Shown here piece after piece: positions 7,546 to 13,079 of a stretch of 13,079 nucleotides of DNA. The stretch spans positions 1 through 13,079 of the forward strand of contig JAAENB010000091.1 of assembly GCA_024224995.1 (NCBI GenBank), in the 5' to 3' direction. Source of the stretch: a bacterium. Its GTDB lineage: Bacteria > Spirochaetota > UBA4802 > UBA5550. The position numbers and the translations under genes are program-made. Numbering within the stretch: the first letter of the stretch is position 1; each line of letters opens with the position of its first letter. Below the pieces are notes generated by a model. That model was not told the origin of the DNA and did no database searches. It was given only the letters and a program-made list of their open reading frames with translations.

Positions 7546-8583
7546 TTACCCCTTTGCTGTCCGTTTAATAATATCATCTATTTCAATAATGTCTTCATCT
7601 AATTGTATGGGCTTTTCAGGATCAATCTTGGCGATAACCAGTTTGTTAGGATTATGGATCTGTATGTAGCGTCCATGAGATCTTGTATTATAGAGCCCTT
7701 TAACCGGCCTGTGCCCTCCAAAATAATAGCAGGAATTATGATATTCACTTTCTATATATTCATAGAGCATTGTTTCCACACTCCCCTGCTCCGCGACGTC
7801 ATCATCTGTCCATGTAAGGCCTTCAACAACCTCCGGGTATTCCCGGTAATTGACAACTGCCTCCTGGCTAAAAAATGTTACGGGCTCCGAATGGGAGATC
7901 ATAAAGTTTTTTCCCACTGCCAGGAGGGGCAGATTTCTTTCAAATTCGGCGTAACATTCCATGAGCTCCATCCCGTAAAAGGATTGCAGGTACTCAGTTA
8001 CCATGGGGCCTTCATACGCGAATTTAATAAAGGGGTGATTGCCGTTACCGCTTTCATTGGCTATGTTGTCGTGGTTGCCCTTTAAATAATGGAAAGAATC
8101 CGGGAAGGAGCACTTAAGAATAAAAACTATCGCCATAGCTCCAAGACTTTCATACATCTCTTCATCCATGTGACCGTGTCTTTTAAACCCCTTTTCAAAC
8201 TCACCCCTGGCAGCTAACCAGCGTTTGTACGCCCTGCTCTCGGCGTGCATGCCGTCTCCAACACATACAATTTGAAGATCGCCCTGGTAGAGTCTTTCAA
8301 GAACGGATACCCTGTTGCCCATATTGTGGCACACTAAGCTCAAGAGCAAATTCAGCCGCGCGTGAATATCCGGCACTATTATTGTGTTCTTATGATCATC
8401 CAGGTATAAGAGCCCGCCGGGAAGTCCCATACTGTCGGGCGGCCGTACCCTCCGGTCTTCACGGGACAACACGCTTACGGTTTCTTCAACCAACGGCATC
8501 ATCACGTCAATCCCGGGAGGTTTCTTCATGGCATAGATGGCGTTTAAGTCTTTTATTATATTTTTTATTTCCGTGGTTATCAT
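7546..8583 (-). CDS. Metallophosphoesterase, likely protein phosphatase partner of the kinase
   Basis: This 345-residue soluble protein has the calcineurin-like metallophosphoesterase motif set in order: VPDIHARL (Asp72, His74), VGDGMHAE (Asp110), KGNHDN (Asn170, His171), ISHSEP (His231) and GGHRP (His291). These supply the ligands of a dinuclear metal centre. The family includes PPP-type Ser/Thr phosphatases and nucleotide hydrolases. It departs from the PPP consensus in having PDIHA for GDxHG and GDGMH for GDxVDRG. It is the first gene of the operon and ends 4 bases before the kinase start, which favours a role in reversing the kinase. The start at 8583 is preferred because AGGTGG lies 8 bases upstream. 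A GTG at 8595 in the same frame overlaps that site. Substrate (phosphoprotein or small nucleotide) cannot be told from sequence. Confidence 0.85.
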   Translation of the reverse strand: MITTEIKNIIKDLNAIYAMKKPPGIDVMMPLVEETVSVLSREDRRVRPPDSMGLPGGLLYLDDHKNTIIVPDIHARLNLLLSLVCHNMGNRVSVLERLYQGDLQIVCVGDGMHAESRAYKRWLAARGEFEKGFKRHGHMDEEMYESLGAMAIVFILKCSFPDSFHYLKGNHDNIANESGNGNHPFIKFAYEGPMVTEYLQSFYGMELMECYAEFERNLPLLAVGKNFMISHSEPVTFFSQEAVVNYREYPEVVEGLTWTDDDVAEQGSVETMLYEYIESEYHNSCYYFGGHRPVKGLYNTRSHGRYIQIHNPNKLVIAKIDPEKPIQLDEDIIEIDDIIKRTAKG

Positions 8584-8690
8584 TTCATATTCCACCTATT
8601 ATTACACGAGTCAGGCCGCAACCTGGGCCGAGCATTTTACTTAACTGTAATATAGACGGAATGAAGATGTAGATTGTTCCGAAAAAAAAA

Positions 8691-8719
8691 ATTATATTAA
8701 CTATTTTCTATCTTTCTAA
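8691..8719 (-). promoter_or_regulatory. Weak promoter candidate for the phosphatase-kinase operon
   Basis: On the minus strand a perfect TATAAT (8691-8696) has TTAGAA 17 bases upstream (8714-8719), only 3 of 6 to TTGACA. It would leave a leader of about 100 bases before the start at 8583. The long A/T tract here makes chance matches likely. An activator could compensate for the poor -35. Confidence 0.3.
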
Positions 8720-8732
8720 TTTTTTAAAGTTC

Positions 8733-8762
8733 TTGACCAAAAGAGCGGCAAACAGCAATATA
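8733..8762 (+). promoter_or_regulatory. Promoter candidate for the small membrane protein
   Basis: TTGACC (8733-8738) and AATATA (8757-8762) are 18 bases apart on the plus strand, predicting transcription from about 8769. That lies after the ATG at 8768 and before the one at 8804, which supports the later start for the downstream gene. Confidence 0.45.
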
Positions 8763-8803
8763 GAGGCATGAATGATAAGTTATGCCTCCTGGAGAGAAGC
8801 CCT

Positions 8804-9277
8804 ATGGATAAAACAACTGCAAATCTTATTCCTGGTATTTTGTTTTTGGCGGTCTTTATTTGTATCCTTTTCATTCTCCATCGATACAAGATGGATTCAA
8901 TAAGAAGAAAATTATGTTTTCTATCGTTCGCGGCGGTGTTTTTGGCCGGCCTTGCTGTTGCCTGGCAATGGACTGAAAACATCACAATGGATGATTTTCA
9001 GGTTGTTGTCTATCAAAATACTCATTACAAAGTATTTTCGTATGGATTTCCCTTTCAGGTAAACGATGGAAATCATGTCCTTAATGATGTAATCGACCCT
9101 CCGCCAGGCGAGACAAATTTGAGGTTAATCCTGAACTTTCAATTCTTCTTCCTGGTGTTCGTTGTATTGCTCTGGATGATTACACAAGGGGTGGAAAGTT
9201 GGAAAAAGAGAAAGACAATAGAACGTGCCGATCAAATGAACGCGCCTGACCGCGAAAAACGCCGGCCCTCCGCGTAG
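8804..9277 (+). CDS. Small three-helix membrane protein of unknown function
   Basis: I recognise no family in this 157-residue protein. It has hydrophobic segments at about 8-26, 36-54 and 107-127, a roughly 50-residue loop between the second and third (about 55-106, acidic, with VVVYQNTHYKVFSYGFPF and a PPPGE turn), and a basic C-terminus. The arrangement predicts a loop outside the cytoplasm. The start at 8804 is chosen because GGAGAG lies 7 bases upstream and the only promoter candidate begins near 8769. An in-frame ATG at 8768 is less likely. It is divergent from the phosphatase-kinase operon, sharing a 220-base intergenic region. The last 18 codons turn abruptly GC-rich (KRRPSA end), unlike the rest. 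The downstream amidohydrolase is GC-rich too, so the composition boundary may fall inside this gene. Confidence 0.7.
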   Translation: MDKTTANLIPGILFLAVFICILFILHRYKMDSIRRKLCFLSFAAVFLAGLAVAWQWTENITMDDFQVVVYQNTHYKVFSYGFPFQVNDGNHVLNDVIDPPPGETNLRLILNFQFFFLVFVVLLWMITQGVESWKKRKTIERADQMNAPDREKRRPSA

Positions 9278-9401
9278 AGTTCCAACAGTCGGTAAATTTT
9301 CGCGCTATGAATTCAAATGGATTATGTGCGGATATTGTATGTCTCTTTACAAGACCTTTTTTAACCGAAGATTCCTAAAAAAAAATTCCAGGAGGGGAAA
9401 T

Positions 9402-10772
9402 ATGGGACTGCCCAGAAAATTGAAGTACAAGCCACTCGTCCGTTTGGACGAGAAACCCGAGGTCCTTGCGTTCCGGGGGGCGCGCGTGTTTTCAGCCGTG
9501 GGGCCGGAGGCACTGGAAAACCATGACGTGATCGTGCGATCCGGTAAAATCGCCGAGGTGCGCCCAAGCGGCACCGAACTGCCGGCCGGTGCCCGGATAA
9601 TCGACGGCGCGAACAGGACGCTCCTGCCCGGACTCATCGACTCGCACGTGCACGCCACCGTGAGCCCGGCACCGATGGGCTTCGATGCCCTGCCCGACCC
9701 CAAACATAACCTGCAGGAATTTCTCTACATGGGTGTCACCGGCATATTCGACGGGGCCTGCGCGGGTGGGCAGATGAAGAATCTCCGCGCGGCCGTTGAC
9801 TCCGGCAAGATCCCGGGCCCACGTATCTTCTACTGCGCGGGGCCCATGGCTGCCAAAAACGGCTACTTTCGCCGCATTGTAGACGATTTGATCTTCTGGC
9901 CGTTGAACTTGATCCTGCGCTGGCGAGGGCTTTCGGAAGTGGAGACACGTGAGGAGGTGGTGCATTTTCTCAATAAGCGCATCAAGGAGGGCACGGACGC
10001 GATCAAGGTTTACTTCGACAAGTTCCAGCCGGCATATCCGCCGGACACGCCCATGCCGAGCCAGGAGCTTCTGAAAATCATCGTCGAGGAATCGCACAAA
10101 CGCGACCGCAAGGTCGTGGTGCACATCTCCAATGCGAGAGACGCCATGGATGCGGCGCGTTGCGGCATCGATCTGCTGATGCACAGTCCGTATCAATCGC
10201 GTCTGAGCGAGGAGGAGGCGCACGAACTGGGCGAGATCGGCATACCGGCGGTCACAACCGGCACCGTAGTCTTTGATGGGGTTCCTATCGCCAAGGGCGA
10301 ATTTCAGCCGGACGAATTCGACCGCAAGCTGGAACACCCCGACCTGGTTGCGGCCATGACCGGCCCCGCCGGCGCGGAAAACATGAAGAAGAACCCGGTT
10401 ATGACCCGCTTCTACAGTGGCCGTGACAAAATGTGCGACAACATGAAGCACAACCTGGGTCTCATGCACCGGGCAGGCGTCAAGTTCCTGGCCGGCACGG
10501 ACGGCTCCCTCGGCGGCCTCATCGGCGGCAGTTCGCTGCATCGCGAGCTGCGCTATATGGTCGAGTCCGGCATCCCGATCCCGGAGGTCCTGCTCAGTGC
10601 CACATCGCGTGCGGCCAGGTTCCTGGACCCCTCGGGCTCTTTCGGTACCATTGAACCCGGGAAATGCGCGGACCTCTTGCTCGTGGACGGCAATCCGCTC
10701 GCGAACATCGCGGACACCTCGCGCATCGTGCAGGTCGTGCGCGACGGCCGATTGGTAGAACGGCTGCTGTAG
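9402..10772 (+). CDS. Metal-dependent amidohydrolase (imidazolonepropionase/prolidase-like)
   Basis: This 456-residue amidohydrolase-superfamily enzyme hydrolyses C-N bonds of an unknown substrate. It has the N-terminal beta-sandwich strand (about 20-70), then LLPGLIDSHVHA (74-85) with His82 and His84. Further candidate ligands are Lys202 in AIKVYF (candidate carboxylated bridging lysine), His241 in VVVHIS, His261 in LLMHSP and Asp367 in AGTDGS. The C-terminal strand is GTIEPGKCADLLLVDGNPL (415-433), typical of the family. No signal peptide is visible, so it is probably cytoplasmic. The start at 9402 follows a strong GGAGG at 6 bases; an upstream ATG at 9324 has none. GC content is strikingly high: two counted lines (9541-9600 and 10321-10380) give 41/60 and 43/60, against 27/60 for a kinase line and 19/60 for a ligase line. 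Recent horizontal acquisition is likely. Substrate is not predictable. Confidence 0.9.
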   Translation: MGLPRKLKYKPLVRLDEKPEVLAFRGARVFSAVGPEALENHDVIVRSGKIAEVRPSGTELPAGARIIDGANRTLLPGLIDSHVHATVSPAPMGFDALPDPKHNLQEFLYMGVTGIFDGACAGGQMKNLRAAVDSGKIPGPRIFYCAGPMAAKNGYFRRIVDDLIFWPLNLILRWRGLSEVETREEVVHFLNKRIKEGTDAIKVYFDKFQPAYPPDTPMPSQELLKIIVEESHKRDRKVVVHISNARDAMDAARCGIDLLMHSPYQSRLSEEEAHELGEIGIPAVTTGTVVFDGVPIAKGEFQPDEFDRKLEHPDLVAAMTGPAGAENMKKNPVMTRFYSGRDKMCDNMKHNLGLMHRAGVKFLAGTDGSLGGLIGGSSLHRELRYMVESGIPIPEVLLSATSRAARFLDPSGSFGTIEPGKCADLLLVDGNPLANIADTSRIVQVVRDGRLVERLL

Positions 10773-10799
10773 AGGCGAAAAACCTGGGGCGCGCCGTTA

Positions 10800-10815
10800 C
10801 CGGGAATAATCCCGG
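10800..10815. repeat. Short hairpin after the amidohydrolase
   Basis: CCGGGA (10800-10805) pairs with TCCCGG (10810-10815) around ATAA, 27 bases after the amidohydrolase stop. An A run rather than T run follows on the plus strand, so it is at best an accessory 3' structure. Confidence 0.4.
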
Positions 10816-10820
10816 AAAAA

Positions 10821-10852
10821 AAAAGGGGCATTCTTTTCGGAATACCCCTTTT
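10821..10852 (-). terminator. Intrinsic terminator of the acyl-CoA synthetase gene, probably bidirectional
   Basis: AAAAGGGGCATTC (10821-10833) pairs with GAATACCCCTTTT (10840-10852). The single mismatch is A-C in plus-strand RNA but a G-U pair in minus-strand RNA, and minus-strand transcripts continue into nine U residues, the classic form. It lies 38 bases past the synthetase stop. On the plus strand the stem ends in TTTTCTTAT, so it may also stop amidohydrolase transcription. Confidence 0.8.
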
Positions 10853-10860
10853 CTTATATC

Positions 10861-10888
10861 ACTGTATACAGGATACTGTATACAGGAT
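10861..10888. repeat. Tandem 14-bp repeat, each with a perfect palindrome
   Basis: ACTGTATACAGGAT occurs twice head to tail and a third copy begins (ACTA) at the stop codon of the acyl-CoA synthetase gene. Each unit holds the perfect 10-bp palindrome CTGTATACAG. It could be simple slippage duplication, or paired protein-binding half-turn sites. Its place at a gene's 3' end argues against a normal operator. Confidence 0.75.
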
Positions 10889-10889
10889 A

Positions 10890-12728
10890 CTATTTATCAT
10901 CATCATAAAGCTTTAAAAGCTTCTCTCCATAAACATTCATAACTTCTCTTCTTTTTACTTTCATTGTCTGTGTGAGCATACCGTTTTCAATAGTGAAATC
11001 GTCATCCGTAAAGATATACTTTTTAGGAATTTCATATCCGGCATAGGATTTCTTTAAGTGAGCCGTAACAGCTTCTTCAAGGAATGCAGTCATTTCCCTT
11101 TTAGCCAATATTTTTTTAGATCCGCCGGCTGTCCATTGTGCTGTTGCTGCATCTGCTCTTAATACTTCAAAATCAGGAACAATTACACAAACATTATAGC
11201 GTTTACCATCACCAAAAATCATTGCATTGGCAACATATTTAAGCAGTTTAATTTCAGTTTCGATAGATTCAGGGTGAACATATTTACCATTAGACAGTTT
11301 ATATTCATCTTTGAAACGACCGGTAACATAGAGAAAACCATTTTCATCAATACGGCCCTGGTCTCCGGTTCTAATACCGGGAAAACCATTCCATGTGTCA
11401 GCAGTCATCATCTTTTTGGTCTCTTTGGGCTTATTGAGATATCCCATCATTACATGGGCACCATAGGCAAGGATTTCCCCCTCACCACTGTCATCAGAAA
11501 CCATGCTTTGATCAATGACAACGTTCATGTTCTTCATGGGCTGTCCTACAGAACCGTAAACATTTCCCTTCAGGGGAGAATTCATGGTTATGGCTGGCGC
11601 GGTCTCTGTTAAACCATAACAATCATACGTTGGAAGGCCAATATCTTTAAAAAACATGGCTATTTCAGGATTCATGAGCGCACTGGCGGTCATTGCCCCC
11701 ACAAGATTACCGCCGAATTTTGCCCTGATTTTAGAAAATACAAGGCCATCAAGGATTTTCAATTTAAGGCTTTGCTTTTCTTTGTCCCGGCATTTTTTTG
11801 CCGCTTTACAGGCCGCGTTAAAGAGGAGCAATTTTGCCCCTCCCGCTTCATTCATGGCATGTAAAATACCGTCATATATTTTATTGAATACACGGGGAAC
11901 CGCGATTAAAAAATCCGGTTTGACTTGCGCCAGATCATCTCCCAATGTTTCAACGGATTCCATTAAACCGATAGCGCCGCCGAACTGAAGGAAGTTGTGT
12001 AACTCGGCACTAAGGCCATAACTGTGTGCCCAGGGAAGAATAGCCAGAGAAACGCTCTCTTCATTAAGTTCGGGATATACCGCAAAACCGGCTTGAGTAC
12101 AGGCCGTAAGGTTGCCATGATGTAATACAACACCCTTGGGATCTCCTGTTGTTCCCGATGTATAAACTATATTGGCAATTTCATGCCATAGGGGCTTGTA
12201 TGATTCTACAGGACTTTTTGATCCGGCTATTTCAAGCTCTTTAAGACTTGTTTTTCCTTCGCCATAGATATTAAATATATCTTTCAGGGTTTCAATTTTT
12301 TTCTTTAATCCCTTAACCTTGTCGAATATAATTTGATCACGTACGAAAAGATATTTGATTTTACTATCTTTAATTATATATTCCCATGTTTTAAAAAGTT
12401 CATTCTCATACATGGCAACAATACGTCCACCCAGACCATGAGTAGCTTGTTCAACAACAAACCATTCCACTGAATTGGCAACGATAATCCCTACAGTATC
12501 ATTTTTCTTGAGGCCCTTTTTCTTCAGTGCCGCTCTCAGGTTGTCAATCCTTACGCTTAGATCTTTGTACGTAATCCATTCAAATTCTCTAGTTTCCCGG
12601 TTTTTTGTACCAATAGCATTACGGTCTCCCCATTTTTTAACACTGCCTTCAAATAAATCCACCAGGTTATTTGGATCACTGTAGTACTTTCCCTGTTCTT
12701 CAATTTGTTTTTTCGTATATTTTATCAA
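10890..12728 (-). CDS. Long-chain fatty acid-CoA ligase (AMP-forming)
   Basis: This 612-residue member of the ANL adenylating superfamily activates a fatty acid with ATP and CoA to acyl-CoA, for lipid synthesis or beta-oxidation. It has all core motifs: the phosphate-binding loop YTSGTTGDPKG (189-199), YGLTETAP (371-378), TGDQGR (454-459) with the ribose-binding Asp456, the hinge GRFKDEYKLSNGKYVHPE (470-487), and the C-terminal lysine region LTQTMKVKRRE (585-595). Length and the long insertion before the hinge suit long-chain ligases. The start is a TTG at 12728, 7 bases after GGGGAG. Another TTG at 12743 in the same frame precedes that site and is less likely. It has its own TTGACA promoter and terminator, so it is probably a single-gene unit. 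The gene is AT-rich and lacks a membrane anchor. Chain-length preference is not readable from sequence. Confidence 0.93.
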   Translation of the reverse strand: MIKYTKKQIEEQGKYYSDPNNLVDLFEGSVKKWGDRNAIGTKNRETREFEWITYKDLSVRIDNLRAALKKKGLKKNDTVGIIVANSVEWFVVEQATHGLGGRIVAMYENELFKTWEYIIKDSKIKYLFVRDQIIFDKVKGLKKKIETLKDIFNIYGEGKTSLKELEIAGSKSPVESYKPLWHEIANIVYTSGTTGDPKGVVLHHGNLTACTQAGFAVYPELNEESVSLAILPWAHSYGLSAELHNFLQFGGAIGLMESVETLGDDLAQVKPDFLIAVPRVFNKIYDGILHAMNEAGGAKLLLFNAACKAAKKCRDKEKQSLKLKILDGLVFSKIRAKFGGNLVGAMTASALMNPEIAMFFKDIGLPTYDCYGLTETAPAITMNSPLKGNVYGSVGQPMKNMNVVIDQSMVSDDSGEGEILAYGAHVMMGYLNKPKETKKMMTADTWNGFPGIRTGDQGRIDENGFLYVTGRFKDEYKLSNGKYVHPESIETEIKLLKYVANAMIFGDGKRYNVCVIVPDFEVLRADAATAQWTAGGSKKILAKREMTAFLEEAVTAHLKKSYAGYEIPKKYIFTDDDFTIENGMLTQTMKVKRREVMNVYGEKLLKLYDDDK

Positions 12729-12772
12729 GACTTTACTCCCCAAATTTTATTAAATTTTCCTATTTATCGACG

Positions 12773-12801
12773 ATCAAAGTATTATGAAAAAAATCTGTCA
12801 A
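12773..12801 (-). promoter_or_regulatory. Promoter candidate for the acyl-CoA synthetase gene
   Basis: On the minus strand a perfect -35 TTGACA (12796-12801) is followed after 17 bases by TTTGAT (12773-12778; 4 of 6 to TATAAT). Predicted start near 12766, about 38 bases before the TTG start codon at 12728. Confidence 0.45.
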
Positions 12802-12844
12802 GAAAATACTGTATTTAATTATAAATTCCCAAAAAACAGGGAAT

Positions 12845-12877
12845 AAAAAACCCGGGGCTTTCACAAAAGCCCCGGGT
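12845..12877 (-). terminator. Strong intrinsic terminator of a gene to the right
   Basis: CCCGGGGCTTT (12851-12861) pairs with AAAGCCCCGGG (12866-12876) around CACA, extended by one A-T pair. On the minus strand the GC-rich stem runs straight into TTTTTTATT (12842-12850). It must serve a minus-strand transcript arriving from the right of 12877, not the synthetase gene, whose promoter lies below 12802. Confidence 0.88.
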
Positions 12878-12894
12878 CCAAAATTATCGGGAGT

Positions 12895-12947
12895 TTATTT
12901 AAGAGCAGGTGACCCCGCAGAGCGGGCTATATAAGGTATATCAACCC
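12895..12947 (-). pseudogene. Possible C-terminal remnant of a disrupted gene
   Basis: On the minus strand, bases from the edge of the palindromic element read RVDIPYIARSAGSPALK then TAA at 12895-12897. That stop is 18 bases before the strong terminator, exactly where a gene end would be expected. Going upstream, the frame meets a TAA within the first bases of the palindrome (about 12957). Either the element cut the gene or the match is chance. The frame is too short for family recognition. Confidence 0.25.
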
Positions 12948-13065
12948 GGAATGTAAATTATGCCTACCGGGAGTAATACCTCTGCAGAACGTTCGGAACT
13001 CGCTCCGCTCAAACAGCCTCACAACCTGCCGAGGCATCACTCCCGGTAGGCATAATTTACATTCC
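12948..13065. repeat. Large palindromic element with 40-bp arms
   Basis: Arms 12948-12974 and 13039-13065 are perfect 27-bp inverted repeats (outer end GGAATGTAAATTATGCC). Pairing continues inward to 12987 and 13026 with three mismatches, giving 40-bp arms around a 38-base loop. Two of the mismatches are A-C on the plus strand and so G-U in minus-strand RNA. The loop carries AACTCGCTCCGCTCAAACA, like recurring intergenic repeats of many bacterial genomes. No clear target duplication is visible at its edges. It may be a REP/MITE-like unit or a structured RNA. Nothing else is seen in 13066-13079. Confidence 0.8.
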
Positions 13066-13079
13066 GAACTACGTTTTTC

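Noticed and set aside
3182..8583. Type VI secretion or tellurite-resistance locus
   Set aside because: Kinase, phosphatase, FHA and VWA occur in those systems, but no sheath, baseplate, TerB/C/D or MoxR-type gene is present in the window.
8600..8640. GGCC-containing hairpin in the leader of the phosphatase-kinase operon as a riboswitch
   Set aside because: Only a 4-bp self-complementary stem is seen and no known riboswitch core can be recognised.
9492..10541. 349-codon minus-strand frame opposite the amidohydrolase
   Set aside because: High GC content suppresses stop codons, so long antisense frames are expected; the translation has no recognisable motif while the plus strand has a complete enzyme.

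Overview
The window looks like chromosomal DNA of an environmental Gram-negative bacterium with AT-leaning coding sequence, strong GGAG-type ribosome binding sites and lipoproteins with loose lipoboxes (FSAC, FIGC). These traits together suggest a spirochaete or a similar deep-branching diderm. This is an inference of moderate to low confidence: there is no rRNA, tRNA or phylogenetic marker here.

Region 1 (1-3125) holds cell-surface genes. A lipoprotein with C-terminal RTX calcium-binding repeats runs off the left edge on the minus strand. Behind it lie a short open frame containing an A_AAA_AAG slippery heptamer, a perfect 15-bp inverted repeat, and the broken 5' end of a secreted beta-helix gene. 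A divergently transcribed lipoprotein built of about thirteen 24-residue leucine-rich-like repeats follows, ending in a hairpin.

Region 2 (3182-8583) is the most interesting part. It is a tight minus-strand operon, in transcription order: a metallophosphoesterase, a membrane Ser/Thr kinase with a large extracytoplasmic domain (4 bp apart), a multi-spanning membrane protein with a cytoplasmic FHA domain, and a secreted VWA domain anchored by one helix to a cytoplasmic FHA domain. The layout reads as a trans-envelope phospho-signalling module of kinase, phosphatase and two FHA readers or scaffolds, one carrying an outward-facing VWA. Both FHA domains seem to have lost the residues that normally contact phosphothreonine.

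Region 3 (8584-10815) is plus-strand. A small unrecognised membrane protein is followed by a metal-dependent amidohydrolase whose GC content is far above that of every neighbour (72% and 68% in two counted 60-base lines, against 45% and 32% in counted lines of the kinase and ligase genes), which suggests acquisition by transfer.

Region 4 (10816-13079) holds a convergent long-chain acyl-CoA synthetase gene on the minus strand with a TTG start, a TTGACA promoter and its own terminator. Beyond it is a strong minus-strand terminator for a gene further right. Its expected 3' coding end seems to be cut by a large palindromic element with 40-bp arms, which may be a mobile or REP-like repeat.
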